Shown here: piece by piece, positions 20,785 to 32,700 of the stretch
Position numbering within the stretch: the stretch's first letter is position 1
Layout of the letters: each line of letters opens with the position of its first letter
NCBI RefSeq assembly: GCF_000003605.2
Contig: NW_003157227.1
Span: 614,147 to 678,146, forward strand
Direction: 5' to 3'
Length of the DNA stretch: 64,000 nt
DNA from: Saccoglossus kowalevskii
Lineage: Eukaryota; Hemichordata; Enteropneusta; Harrimaniidae
The notes under the pieces: model-generated
Seen by the model: only the letters and a program-made list of their open reading frames with translations
What the model was told of the DNA's origin: nothing
The model's database searches: none
Made by a program: the position numbers and the translations under genes

Positions 20785-21760
20785 GTTCCCAATTAGTTGT
20801 ACCATTGTGTTACCGTGACCAGGTACTAGGACTTGCTCATGAATCAATTATGGCAGGTCATCTGGGTGCTAAGAAGATTACAGATAGAATAGCAATTTAG
20901 TTTTATTGGCCTGGTATGCAGGATGAAGTTATGAAGTCGTGTTAGTAAGGTACCATTAGGCGATATGCCCTTGATTGAAATTCCATTTCAAATGATAGCT
21001 ATGGATCTGATTGGACTGATCAGTCCAGCGACTGAGAGAGGACATAGGTACATTTCAACTGTTGTAGACTATGCTTCACAATATCCTGAGGATGTAGCGT
21101 TAAAGAAATTACTCCAGAAGTGGTTGCTGATGCATTTGTCAGTATATATAGTAGGGTTGGTGTACCCAAAGAAGTTTTAACTGATTTAGGGACACAATTT
21201 GTATCTGACATTATGAAGGAAGGAAGTGAGTAGAGTGTTGTCTACTCCATATCACCCGACATGTAATGGTTTGGTTGAAAAGTATGTGTCAAGAATGGCC
21301 CAAGGATTGGAATAGGTACTGTTTGCCTATAGAGAAGCTCCTCAGGAGAGTTTAGGGTTTTCACCCTTTGATCTTATTTATAGTAGAACACTCAGTGAGG
21401 GGCCCAATGATGATTTTAGGACAATTGTGGACAAAGGAGGCCACTAGACCAGAGGTTAAAACTACATACCAGTATGTCCTGGATTTGCGAAGTCCCCTTG
21501 AGGAGACACGTACATTGGCTCAAGCTGAGTTAGCTAAGGCAAAGGTTAGATACAAAAAGTAATATGATAGGAAGCCAGGGATAGGAAGTTCCAACCTGGT
21601 GTTACTTCCCACTGACCAAAATAAGTTGTTGATGCAATGGCAGGGGCCATATGTAATTAAGGAGAGAGTGGGCACTATGGATTACAGAATGGATGTGAAA
21701 GGCAAGGTGAACATTTATCATGCTAACTTATTGAAAGCATATTATGAAAGGGACAAACTG
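20785..21760 (+). pseudogene. Integrase pseudogene (zinc finger, core, GPY/F region)
   Basis: LAHESIMAGHLGAKKITDRI at about 20830-20890 is the HHCC zinc-binding domain. The core follows from about 20965: IAMDLIGLI gives the first Asp, LTDLGTQFVSD the second Asp, and NGLVEKY the Glu of the DDE triad. From 21599 comes LMQWQGPYVIKERVG and INIYHANLL-like text, the gypsy GPY/F C-terminus. Several stops and at least two frameshifts interrupt it. It lies upstream of the RT remnant. Confidence 0.8.
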
Positions 21761-22029
21761 AATGACAAGAAAGTGGTTACATGTGTGATGAACTGTGTGT
21801 GCACCGTAGTTGTTGAATATGATACTACTGACAGTGACACAATAATGTGTGACAGTGGTGAGTTGGAATCTGTGCCAATTCAGTGCAAGGAAACAATTGT
21901 TGATTGTCATGTTGGCCATGAGTTAAATGTCAACCAACATAGAGAGATTGATGGAGTTATGAACAAAATTTCTGATGTTCTCACTGAATGTCCTGAAAAA
22001 GACTAAAATTGGTGAGTATGATATTAAAT

Positions 22030-22290
22030 TGGTAATAGGTCAAAACCATACCCTTTACCATTCGCTATGACAGATATAGTGAGGTCAGAGGTTAAGAGTA
22101 TGTTAGAGATGGGTGTAATTGAACCATCAAATTCACCTTCTGCTTCACCCATTGTTAAAAAGGAGGGGGTGTTAGGTTTTGCATTGATTTTCGCAAACTC
22201 AATCGCATTACAGTGTTCGATGCAGAACCAATGCCATCACCTGAAGACCTATTTTCATTATTAAAAAATATAGATGCAGACTATTTAAGC
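22030..22290 (+). pseudogene. N-terminal fragment of gypsy-type reverse transcriptase
   Basis: KPYPLPFAM, then MLEMGVIEPSNSPSASPIV, then in another frame the C-I-D-F-R-K-L-N block and DAEPMPSPEDLFSLL. These are RT blocks upstream of the palm catalytic motif. The sequence then runs into unrelated text, so the catalytic YxDD region and RNase H are deleted. Its position after integrase is the unusual point. Confidence 0.8.
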
Positions 22291-22420
22291 AGGATTGAGA
22301 ATGCTTAGAATTACTGTCACAATTTTTTTTTTTGCAATTTTTAGAAATGTAAATTTATTCCTGATTATTGGACTGAAAATGTGCCATGTTTAGTCTTGGT
22401 GAGGGACAATGTCTTGAACT

Positions 22421-22476
22421 TGAGTTCTGTGGGTGGGTCCCTCTCAATTGCAATAAGCAGGCCTTACACTGTGACA
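22421..22476 (+). repeat. 3' LTR remnant of the gypsy-like element
   Basis: About 56 bases match the end of the 5' LTR (GAGTTCTGTGGGTGG, CTCTCAATTGC, AAGCAGGCCTTACACT), with a few substitutions and small indels. The rest of the 3' LTR is missing, so a deletion joined internal sequence to the LTR end. Confidence 0.75.
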
Positions 22477-22834
22477 TTGTCATTTTTAGTAAAAAGTGAT
22501 ATTTTCGATTTCTTGTTAAAAACCACAAGTCTGATTGCTTTGAATACTATACATATATAGGTACTACATGTGGACCTCTCTCAGATTTGTTTATTTCCTG
22601 ACGATATCTTCAATTCTCTAATTTTGATGAATATTTTTGTCTTTTTTGGTGAAAAGTCATATTTGCTTTGCTTGTTTTTTTTTGGATGTTTTTTTTTTAC
22701 TTTCCCATACATTATATATGGGCCATGTATAATGCAGTAGACAACTGCATCAGTTGGGAGCTAGGCATTTCCAGTACACATTGTTTTGGGAAAATGGAAC
22801 TGGAAGGGCCAATGTTTCCTAAAAGTGCTCAAGT

Positions 22835-23075
22835 TCAGGTCAAGGTCATTTCAAGGTTTTTACGTTTGCTGCTTTTATGTGAGTGATACTAAGCAATGAG
22901 AGTGGGAGGGACTAAAACACATCCCTCAAATCTTCAAGGCCGGGTCAGGGTCATCTCAAGGCCCAAGGTCAGGGTCATCTGGCGATCACATGTTGATTAC
23001 ATGTGTATTGGGAAGCAGGTGGTCACCCCTCCGTCAAGATCTTACAAGGAAAGGTCAATGTCATCTCAAGACCAC
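22835..23075 (+). repeat. Short-period AGGTCA-type repeat
   Basis: Overlapping variants of CAAGGTCA, AGGTCAGGGTCATCT and TCTCAAGGCC recur about every 15-30 bases. AGGTCA is the nuclear-receptor half-site, so binding is conceivable, but low-complexity repeats of this text are common in invertebrate genomes. No regulatory role can be shown. Confidence 0.4.
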
Positions 23076-23635
23076 ATGTCACTTTGTCATATTGTCATTC
23101 TCAATTCAGTCACATGTACAGTAACCAAATAATGCCAAAATATATTCTGGTAATAGTGACAATAACATCATGTTTCAGCTTCAATTTACTGTACACCCAC
23201 ATCATCAATTATACATATCCATGCATTACATATACACAAATACGTTTCCTCTTATGGGACATGCCCTTCCAGTGACCATTGCTACAATTACTCAACTGTC
23301 ATAGATTCTACTTCTTCTATCCACTTAGTAACTGCCACTGTCAATTACAGCAGAGTTCTACCGACTGCAAGGTCGCTTTCTGTAGTAATTTTGTAACACA
23401 GGCTGCAGTACTTTCCTATTTGGTGTCAGGTTTACATGACACTAATTAGGGTTTAATCTCCAATTGAATCCTTATCTTTGCTATAATATATACCATAAGC
23501 TATTGCCTTCTGCAACACAGAGAGAGAGAGATGTAGGTAGGTATTAAAGGTAAAATACAATTTACTTTTATGGCTTTCTTATACACACTTTAAGATTGTG
23601 ACCAGCTGAGAGCATGTACCAAATTGATATAGAGA

Positions 23636-23992
23636 ATGTATAGACATTCGTCCTACTCACTGACTACTGCCACAATCCCTTGCCCACCTGCATTCGGAGA
23701 TTACACAGGGTTCATCCCACTTGACATGCCCTCCTATTCAAATTCAGAGTCCAGACCAGCCCGTATCCGGTATGGTTTCCAATCCAGCACCAATGAGTAC
23801 ATCGATGTGGAGGGACAAGACAGCATTAATCATACATGTCCACAGAATTTGAACTTCAAATCATCTGAAATTGTTATCTGTTCAAACGACTCCATGGCTG
23901 CACCAGAGCTGAATGATCTTTACACTTGCATGTTCCATTGTACCAAACAGTCACCTTCTATTGAGGTTTGTGATCGGAAGGATGGTATATAA
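23636..23992 (+). other. Unassigned 118-codon open frame
   Basis: It encodes text such as GDYTGFIPLDMPSYSNSES and ends CDRKDGI. It contains seven Cys and many Ser/Thr. It has an ATG but no clear upstream signals and I do not recognise it. GC content is higher here than around it and degenerate open stretches continue to about 24700, so it could be the remains of a gene or mobile element. Confidence 0.2.
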
Positions 23993-26900
23993 ATTCACAC
24001 ACTGAATGGCTCCAACAACAGTTTCCCTGGTGGTGGTAGTGCCAGAAGCGCACTTATGTATATTTACAACAATCATTGTCATAAAAAATACACCATCAAT
24101 CAAGGGTCATTGGATTAGTTAAGCATTCCTTCAGTTATTGAGGTTAATGGGTAATATCAGGAAGTCGCAGCTGAATCCAATGTTATGTCTACCTGGAGAC
24201 GGAGGTAGGTACATGTGAGGTATTCTTCTGTCCGTCAGAGAAACATAGTGACAAGATCATGAGTAATGCCTCACTACTCGTATCTCGGACGACATCCACA
24301 CTACAAAACTTGATGAGGTGTTGATCTCAGCAGCAGGTCTGATGTCATATGCTATCCTGCGCCTCAGACCCATTGAACTGTTGGATTACTGTTGGAAATT
24401 CAAGCGTCCATCACAAAACATTTCCCACAGGCAAACTCTTAGACCATTCTCTCTGCTTAATGGACAGATGCCGGGAGGGAAGGTCGTTCCCGGTCTTTTG
24501 TTGACTAGGGTGCGTATGACTCCCCCACCCCACCCAACACACCAGACACTGGGCGAGGGGCATATAAAATGGACCAACAGATGCAAGGGTCTTTAGAACA
24601 CCAGTCAGATTTACATTGAGCTATACCAATGACGATTTTTCTGCATTCAGTGGAAAGCAGAGCAATTCTTCTCTGTTGCAAAAGTACCATGAATATAGCC
24701 GATCTTTTAGTATTTTAATTAATTACAGCCTACCAATAAACAAATAAATCTTCTGGGCCAGCAATTTTGTCACGTAATTTACACGATATATAATTATAGG
24801 TGTTTCACGGTGAACTTTCAATTCAATAAGTTATATATATATATTTAAAGTTATTTTTTTCAAATATTGCGAGAACTACAATCAAATCAAATTAGAGATT
24901 ATATTGTGATCATTTTTAAACACTGGAATGTGAAGTTTAATCAAACATGACAAACGTTACTGAAGTTATGGATATTTTAATTAATTGTAATTTATCTTTA
25001 TATGAAAGGTCATTAAAAACGGAATACTTTAGACTGAATCTGCACTCGATGTTGCAACAATATTTAGAAAATATACAATTACTAACAAAGGAAAATCGGA
25101 ATTGTGGATAAACGTGTTAATGGTTCTAGAATTGTGTGCAAATAGTCTTAGAGATCAATTTTGATCGTAGAATCAGAATATATATTCACCATTTTGATAT
25201 CAACAGATGAATAGTGTAGTGGTAATATTGATTATTTTAAACGGTTTAACTCGTCTGTGATCAATATTTGATTCTCAGTAAAACGACAAAATCGATAACC
25301 TTGTGAAATTGGTCTATCAGTGTTTCGTACGTCTGTGTGGAAAAATTGCCAAAAATACATGAAAAGTAGGTAAATATACAACGATAGTTGCCTACGTTGG
25401 TCTCTTTACATGGGTCCACATTGAAAAAAATGTTTATATTCTAAAAAATATAACATCAGTATTTATCAACACTTTATCGACAAACGTTTGCTACATGAAA
25501 GAAAAGTAGTTAGTTGTCGTCGCGGGGAGAGGAAAATCTAGAAATATTGTGTTTGTAGTGGGTACATGTCAGTTAAATATATACATTTAGGAAGCTGTTT
25601 TTTAGGATTTAATTAAATAGTTTCAAGTTTTCTTTTCTGAAAGTCTTTTTTATTTCTGTCAAAATTAGATAAAAACAATTAACTGTTTCCTATTTGGGCC
25701 TAACTGGTGTCAATTAAAAAAGTCTGTTCCCAAAGATAACATGGACACCTGCATGGATTTAATTTCTGATATTGTGATGCAACAATTTAAATTAAATATT
25801 TCTTGTATTTTATTATTTAAATTACACTTTTGGTAGTGGCTATGTGCATTCCTGTTATGTTTAAGATATTAAAATACGACTTCATTCTGGGAGAAATATT
25901 ATTACAATTACGTTTCGTTAAAGAGATATTGCCATAATCGGTAACAGATGATTTGCACCATTAATATACCCACAACTGACACTAACAATCAATAGAAACC
26001 ATCCGTCCATAAAAAAATCGTACACACGTGTTCGATAGTGTTACAGACGTATTAAAAAATCTCATTATTCAGAAAATGTGCGTCATATTTACGTCACTTT
26101 GGAACACTGAATATAATCAAGTCACTGGACGATCGCGCATGCGCGAATACTTTTGGGGAAGTTACATATTTAACTTAATTACAAGTACAAAGCAGGAAAA
26201 GATGTAAAATCATAGTAAAAGATTATCGTATAAATACCTCAAGAAATGAATTCAGGCAGTAAGGGATAGCATTGCGCCGATCGGCACGATCACCGAACTG
26301 CCTTTGTCCATACTTTTCTGTATACTCTGATAACCTCATAATACTAAAATAATTGGATGTTTTGTCAATGGTTATGTATGGAAAAGTACATGGAGATATT
26401 TCCTAAGTGGCTTACAGTTTTTTTTTGGCAATACACGTTAAACTTTCGAACAAAAATTAATTGGATTTTTTCTATCTAGAAGGAGGCATGATTGATGATT
26501 AGCGTTTAATTTTCACATCATATGGAAATTAACAAGTGTCATAATACGTTATGAAAAAACCGCAGTGTACACATTATAACCTCGTCATTTTCATATATAC
26601 CCGATTTTGTATAGAAAGAATAAACACGGGTAAATTGATTTCAGTTAATTTGAAATTCAGTTGGCTTTACATGTGGAGGGGAAAATGCCGAACATAAAAA
26701 TAGCAGGAAAATACATACTTAGAATTTGCTGGAAAGTTAAAGTTCAAAATTTCATCAAAGTAACAGATCAGATAATAGCACATCTAAATAACAGTTATTG
26801 CTGTGATAAGTTCTGTAATACTAACATCTGATATAAATATATGGTATTAGTAGTGTAAATATCTCTAATATTTGCAAGTATGTCTAACCAATGGGAATTT

Positions 26901-27695
26901 TAACCAAATGTTCATCCGTATACCGAGCAACATTACATATTTATACTACACTACAAAATTACATATTTATTGCAATGGGGGTATATTAATAATACACCAC
27001 ACATAAGGACATGTTTATCGCTATATACATTGAAACAAGCTCATCTTGTTCTGAATTCAATTGTCTTAGCACAGTAGTCGCTTGCTTTACAGGGAGATGC
27101 CACATAATAACAACCAATGGTCTTGTTAGCTAAATTGATGAGATAACAGTTTGTTTTTTTAAAATACACAAATAAGAAATACCATGACGTATCCAAGATT
27201 TAAAGACGATTGGTTAAAAAAAGAACATTTGAGTTATTGCACCCACACGAAAACAACAACAACAACAACATATATGTGTGTCTCATATAACTCTATCTCG
27301 ATCTACGATAAGTGTAATCAATAAGACAATCTAAGATGAGGCGTAACCACTAAACACACCGGAGTGGTAAATTTGGAAAAAGATATATATAAAGAAACAG
27401 TGAAGATAAAAAGTTCTATAATTAGAGAAGCTATATTTATAAAAAAAAAAAATAATAATAATAATACTAATAATACACAAATTTTAAGAAGAAAGCAGAC
27501 AACATTTCAGAGTAACACCATTCGAGAAAATTGATCAATCTTTTTTTCAAAAATAAGTGAAGAAAATCAATAATTCAGTTCAGCGTTTTTTCTACAATCT
27601 TCGACCCCTCTCGGGGCTTCTAATGGCAAGCCCTTGTTTGTTTGTGTATAGTATTGACCTTGTTTCCCCCGTGGTATGTCCATTAAAACGACACG
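23993..27695. other. Non-coding, AT-rich, 3' flank of the first GPCR gene
   Basis: No recognisable coding sequence. Contains (TA)n near 24835, a TCGCGCATGCGCGA palindrome at 26133-26146, an (AAC)n run near 27252-27270 and an (AAT)n run near 27438-27475. The 3'UTR of the - strand receptor gene probably falls in the right part. Confidence 0.4.
26133..26146. promoter_or_regulatory. NRF1-type palindrome
   Basis: TCGCGCATGCGCGA is a perfect 14-base palindrome containing GCGCATGCGC, the NRF1 consensus. A TTACGTCA half-CRE lies about 40 bases upstream. NRF1 sites usually mark promoters, but no gene start was recognised here. Function is inference. Confidence 0.3.
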
Positions 27696-28673
27696 CTATA
27701 TTGGCGGATGTTCCAACTGCCTTCTTGCCGCCTTCTCTCTTTGTTTAGAATAGAAATTCAACCCAAAAGCTTGTCTAAAAGCTTTTCGATATTTTGTGCT
27801 TATTATTTTGTATACTAATGGATTCACAGCTGAATTGATGCTTAAAAGTAACACTGAAATATTCTGCAGCGTGTGTGACGCATTGATCAACGACTGCCCA
27901 GCCCGACTGTGAAACGTTAAAATAAAATTAAAACATGTCGACAGAATTGAAGGCGACATGCAAATAAAATAAATGACGGACGTTGCTATAGTAACCCGAA
28001 TGACCTGCATGCTTTCAGTCCTGATGGACTTGTCGACGGATGATGGTGGAACAATTTTTGCTCTTTTCTTCATCTCCCTTATTATGAACACATACAGGGT
28101 TGTTGAAATCATTAAACTTATCGCGAAGGGAGCCACGTTGATTGTCACACTTACCGCCATTAAGACGTAAGTTACCGAATGTTTGTAGGAGTACTGACAG
28201 ATCTGCTGGAAAATTACACCGAAACAAGCGGCAAAGATCCAAGACGTAAGAATGAGTTTACAACATGTCTTTTTTGAGTTTGTCGCACTCAATTTCAGTG
28301 GCTGACAAATAGCTTGATACCGTTCGACGCTAATTGTGGCGATCATGAACGAAGACTCGAACAGAGCTAGAGATACAGCCATATTCCCCAGAATACATAG
28401 GAAGTCACTTGAGCGGTAACCGTCGAAATGCACCAATAGGGTGAGATTGATCACATACAATAGCAACAGCATTCCATCGGCGATGCTGAGATTCAGTAGG
28501 TAATAGTTGGTTATAGTCCTCATGTATTTCACTCGAAGCATCACAATCCAGAAAGAACTATTAGTCAGTAATCCAATGCCAGAAATAACCGAGGCGCAGA
28601 CCATGATTGTGACGTCGCCGCGTTGTTCCTGTATCCCAAACTCACTGCTGTTGGAAGATGCGTTGGTTTCCAT
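27696..28673 (-). CDS. Class A (rhodopsin-family) GPCR, probable peptide receptor
   Basis: A 325-residue seven-helix receptor in one coding exon. The N-terminus has two N-glycosylation sites (NAS, NSS). Landmarks: N38 in TM1, D66 in TM2 (LNLSIAD), C93 at the top of TM3 pairing with C159 in loop 2, ERY at 117-119, W145 in TM4, P182 in TM5, CMSP at 238-241 in TM6 and NPLVY at 284-288 in TM7. The TM6 toggle Trp is Met. The tail is short and basic. The overall look is closest to peptide receptors of the TRH/neuromedin type, but the ligand cannot be named. The start is the first in-frame ATG. The frame is open further up only to a GTG, with a TAA before it, and a strong acceptor (TTCCCCCAG) lies 25 bases upstream. 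Confidence 0.88.
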   Translation of the reverse strand: METNASSNSSEFGIQEQRGDVTIMVCASVISGIGLLTNSSFWIVMLRVKYMRTITNYYLLNLSIADGMLLLLYVINLTLLVHFDGYRSSDFLCILGNMAVSLALFESSFMIATISVERYQAICQPLKLSATNSKKTCCKLILTSWIFAACFGVIFQQICQYSYKHSVTYVLMAVSVTINVAPFAISLMISTTLYVFIIREMKKRAKIVPPSSVDKSIRTESMQVIRVTIATSVIYFICMSPSILSTCFNFILTFHSRAGQSLINASHTLQNISVLLLSINSAVNPLVYKIISTKYRKAFRQAFGLNFYSKQREKAARRQLEHPPI

Positions 28674-28698
28674 GGGTGATACCGCTTTAGGCTGCTTT
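28674..28698 (-). other. 5'UTR part of the GPCR coding exon with splice acceptor
   Basis: On the - strand, a pyrimidine-rich tract ending TATTCCCCCAG stops at 28699, leaving 25 untranslated bases before the ATG. This supports a 5'UTR intron, common in class A receptor genes whose coding region is a single exon. Confidence 0.55.
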
Positions 28699-29367
28699 CT
28701 GGGGGAATAGAATATGATAGCAATGCTTAAATCAAGTACAGCTATATAGATCCCAGATATCGTAAAGTTCACGTTTATTTATCCAACACAGTATATATAC
28801 ATGAGCTCAATTTAGCATCGCTGTATACGGAATGCTATGCGTGTTTATTCACTGTGATCTACTGTTGTATCATCACAACAGACGTCTCGTCGTACCATGT
28901 AGAGAGGTCCGGTTATATTGATCATCACGCGCCTTGTTTTGGTTAGAGAATCTGCCCCCTCCTCGGTTAAAGAGCAGTTGAAATTGCATTACGAGAAAAT
29001 GTGTACACTCGTTGTGTACTCCATGCTGCGCCAGTTGTCGACGCTGATCTGAATTTTGTCACAGTGATTATCCCCATAAAAGCATCAAACCAAGGTATTG
29101 ACGAGCATGGAAACGTGATAGACACTAACAGCTGGTTGGCGTCCCCTTTCTACATCAACATTGAACAATTTTCTGTCGCTGTTGCGCTGCGTTGGTGGGA
29201 GTTTGGAATGGCCGTCTGCTCTCGTAGAATTTTTGTTCATTTCATTTTTATATAATTTTGGATAGAATACCAAAACAAATAACTATACATAATATTTATT
29301 TATAAATTGACTATTCCTAATTAAATCGCAGCTTGTGTAAATTATATATTTGTGTATGTGTGTGTGA

Positions 29368-29395
29368 TGACGTCACATAATCAGGTCGATATAAA
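29368..29395 (+). promoter_or_regulatory. Full CRE followed by a TATA box
   Basis: TGACGTCA at 29368-29375 is the perfect cAMP-response element and TATAAA lies at 29390-29395. The spacing and orientation suit a promoter firing to the right, away from the receptor gene. About 80 bases on, GTTGGTATGT could be a donor. The CRE is palindromic and so could also serve the receptor gene, in whose candidate 5'UTR intron it lies. Confidence 0.3.
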
Positions 29396-29633
29396 GCGAA
29401 CTATTTTAGCCCCATGATCGAAACAACACATGTTGAGTTTTGTACGTACGGTTTGTGATTGTGAAATTGTTGAAGTTGGTATGTGTTGTTTTATCCCATA
29501 ATAGATATACTTCTCGAGTAAGACTATAATCACAAATTAAATAATCACTAATCAAATGATTTCTACGACTTTCAAGAGTTAGATAATTAATATGACAATT
29601 ATCGATACATTTTGAATAAAGACTTCAACTCAC

Positions 29634-29740
29634 CCTGGAGCGTATGACGAGCGTATGAATGATTGTACTCCGAGATGAGTGGAACGTCAGTGCTGTCGTC
29701 AGAAGACCCGCAATGAATACTGCAACTAATTAGTTATCCA
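29634..29740 (-). other. Candidate 5'UTR exon of the GPCR gene
   Basis: The - strand reads CGCTCCAGG|GTGAGT, a near-perfect donor, with exon end at 29634. Paired with the acceptor at 28699 it gives a 935-base intron. The left boundary is a guess, because no clear TATA or initiator was found. Chance donors of this quality occur, so RNA evidence decides. Confidence 0.35.
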
Positions 29741-32700
29741 ATAACGTAATCGGTTCGTCTATTCCCTTATGATGTACATTTCTACAACACAATGAGAGAT
29801 ATGGTGATACAATCAGATGTAATATAATTGCTTGTCTATTATCATTAATTGTATATTTTCTGATGATATAACGTTTGTAGTTTCATTTCAAAACGTGTGA
29901 AGTTTCAGTGCCAGGCCATAACCCCTTTTTATTTGTTCGTCATGTTTCATTATGTTAATAGAAGTCTGCGAAATAATTTGTATTCTCATAGAAAATCCGG
30001 CATGCCGGATGTTGAAATGTAACAGTTTCGACTCGCATTATTGCACAACACCTTATTGGGCAATCTACTCCGACATTGCATATGTATATGTTACTTATAT
30101 GAACAAGGGTTGTGTTTGCTGCGGTTGACTGGTCTCAAGAATTTATTAGATAAGGATATGTTAGTGGTGTGATATGCGATAAAGATTCCACGAGAATTGA
30201 TTAGGGAGAAGCACGTGAATTGCATAACAAGCATTCATTTCTAGGAACACTTATGCAAATGTTTGATTGAGTGAAAGAACTGATCGTCTCTCGAGCTGTG
30301 TTGTTTAAGCGTGTCTTTACTAATTCGCAAGGTGTATATCACGTGTGTTTTGCGTTTTTGAATACAGCGATAGCCTCACTCAATCCTGTTTAATTTTATC
30401 ACACCTTTCCAAGCGTTAATTTAAAATACGTTTGATTGACGAGCGCTTGGAACTCGGGGATCATCAGATCATCAACGCTTATCTTCGTACATAGATATAA
30501 GAGTTTGTTTTACCCCTATAAACATTTTTTTCAAAAAGACTTAGACGTTTTCTGTTTGAAAATACAAGTAATGTGAAACTTGACTGTGACAATTTATTCT
30601 ATACTGTTACATATTAGGGTTCCATTCTTTAAATTCGCAATCGGATCGATGTTGTCTTGTGCATGTGAATCCGGCTAACTCATTTTTAAATGAAATATAT
30701 AAAACATTGTTATGATACATTATGACTACAATCTATAGTAAACTAATTGTCGGAAACAATACGAAATTAAAAAAAAAATAACTATTGCTGGATAAAGTAA
30801 CAATTGAATGAAAATCAATTAGCATTGCCTCTGTCGAACATCATAACATGTCTGTATTTTATTAAATCGAGTCAAACTGAAAAAGGAATACGGTGAAAGG
30901 AACTTATGCAAATTAGATACAATTTGAATTCCATATTATGTTGAAAAGAGATATCCATCGTTTTCTTCTTTTGTAAAAAAAAATCCGCAAACCATGCGCG
31001 AGGTAGATTATAATCCAAACTGAATCTGTCATGGAATATACTAACGACGATAACATCAAATTTTTTTTAGACAGAGAGAGATATTTTAGATTCAACTCAC
31101 TTTTCAGTCAGGAAACAGAATACCGACCACATTTAAACTTTACACATACATCATACATCTTCATATACATGAACGTGTATTCGGTTCATCATGATGATGG
31201 TCTGATTCAACATGGCCGATTATCGATCATATTTCATTGCCAAAAACTCATCCAAATCAAGTGTTTCTGCCATTCCGGAACCGGATGTCGGTAATGTATT
31301 GACAAATTACGTTTAATCTTGGTACACATGTTAAACATAATGGGACCTTGGTAGATACAAGTCGTTTTTTTGCAGATCGGAATCAAAGTGGCCGTCTGAC
31401 GGACAGTCTTTTTGCTTTAACGAATGATGTTAAAGCGCCATTATAATGAGTGCAGCCAAAAATACATTTACTTTTGAAATGGTCTTTTTATCTTTGAATA
31501 CATGTTAACCGACTTATTTGGACTAAGGAGTGGATATTGAAAGATTTTCATAACATCCTTGTCTACATGAATTCTCCACGATTTGTTTTACCCACTCCCC
31601 CACATCTGTTCGGCAAAGAGTTGTCCTGCCCACAAAACATATTGAATTTTCCGCTCTGCAAAGAAATTTTAAATGCAGAGCCCCCTCTTTATTTTCGTCA
31701 GATTTACCATGTGACTAATTTTTATTAGGGCCCACAAACATGAAGGCCCGCTACAAACGTATATTTTATGCAACAACGTAGAAAGTAAAGTATGGCTTTC
31801 AAACAATATCACGTGTGCGCGATACTAAAAACACCAAAACAAGTTTTTTATAATTATAAATGTGAAATGCAGATCGTTAACACTTGGCCACTATGCGTGT
31901 CCTCAAACAAAATCGAGGAAGATACTTCCTCTCACATCAGTTTTTCAATGCCCCTCCCACAAACAAGATTCAAATTTGCCCCCATACCCCCAAAGAATTG
32001 CACGCAATTTCCCCGTCCCCAGAAAATTGCAAATATTTTCCTATTTCAAAGAATATATATTGTTCCCTTGCCTTCAATAAACTTCACTGACTACACCTTC
32101 AATATCTCTGACATGCTCTGGCCGATTATATTCAAATTCCTTGTGTGTATACGTATACGTGTACACACATTCAATTGTTTCAGTGTACAATGTGACCAAA
32201 TTGCATCAATTTTAAATCTAGTCTTGATCATTCTAAACATTTGTTTTTTAATTTATACATACATTGATCATATTGATAGTTTTGTGCATTGTCGTGTTGT
32301 TTTTTTATATTAGTTTCAAAATGGCCGAAAACAGTAATTGAACGAGGGAATATATATGCATTCCGTGTTTTTTATTGTAATTTCCTGCCTCCACAAAGTG
32401 ACAGACTGTCAAACTCTACAATACGAATCGTGATTATATTTCACACATAACAACACATAGCAACACATTAAATTAGTAGAATACTTTAAATGGTACTCAC
32501 TAAAACGAAGGGTCGCGAAGGTCCAAAGGACGTGAACAGGTGCGATGACTATTAATCACTGATACGAATAACATTGTTGTACGATGCATTTGGAATGTTG
32601 TAGTAACGATTAAAATTCTAATAATTTAATACACACGAACAGTTAGTACAAACCTATCGATTGAAATGAAACATTCCAATGTAGTACCGATCCCCGCCAT

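Larger units (their letters stand above)
18382..22476 (+). mobile_element. Degenerate Ty3/gypsy LTR retrotransposon, Gmr1-like domain order
   Basis: The element begins TGTCA and ends TGACA, and is flanked on both sides by TTGTC (18377-18381 and 22477-22481), an exact 5-bp target duplication. Inside are gag with a CCHC knuckle, protease, integrase, then the start of reverse transcriptase. The integrase-before-RT order is that of the Gmr1 group of Ty3/gypsy elements. Many stops and frameshifts, a deletion removing most of RT and RNase H, and loss of most of the 3' LTR make it inactive. A GGTGTCTGAAGTTGGG tract just inside the 5' LTR is a candidate primer-binding site. Confidence 0.85.
17852..22676 (+). 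repeat. AGCTCCG/CGGAGCT repeat array, split by an LTR element
   Basis: It opens AGCTCCGTTGTCGACTTT..TCGAGCGGAGCT, then carries units of about 142-161 bases. The phrase AGATTTGTTCATTTCNTGATGATATC recurs near 18022, 18181, 18323 and 22584. The last interval is about 4.26 kb. Subtracting the 4,100-base retrotransposon and its target duplication gives about 161 bases, so the array was continuous before insertion. Each unit also carries TTTTCGACTTCTTGTTGAAAA and TACCTCGGGTAGACC-type text. Confidence 0.75.

Noticed and set aside
27696-28772. Longer GPCR start giving 358 residues
   Set aside because: The upstream start is GTG, not ATG, with TAA just before it. A good acceptor lies between it and the ATG at 28673.
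31792-32313. 173-codon ATG open frame on the + strand
   Set aside because: Overlaps two other open frames, contains repeat-like C-rich text, and has no recognisable motif.
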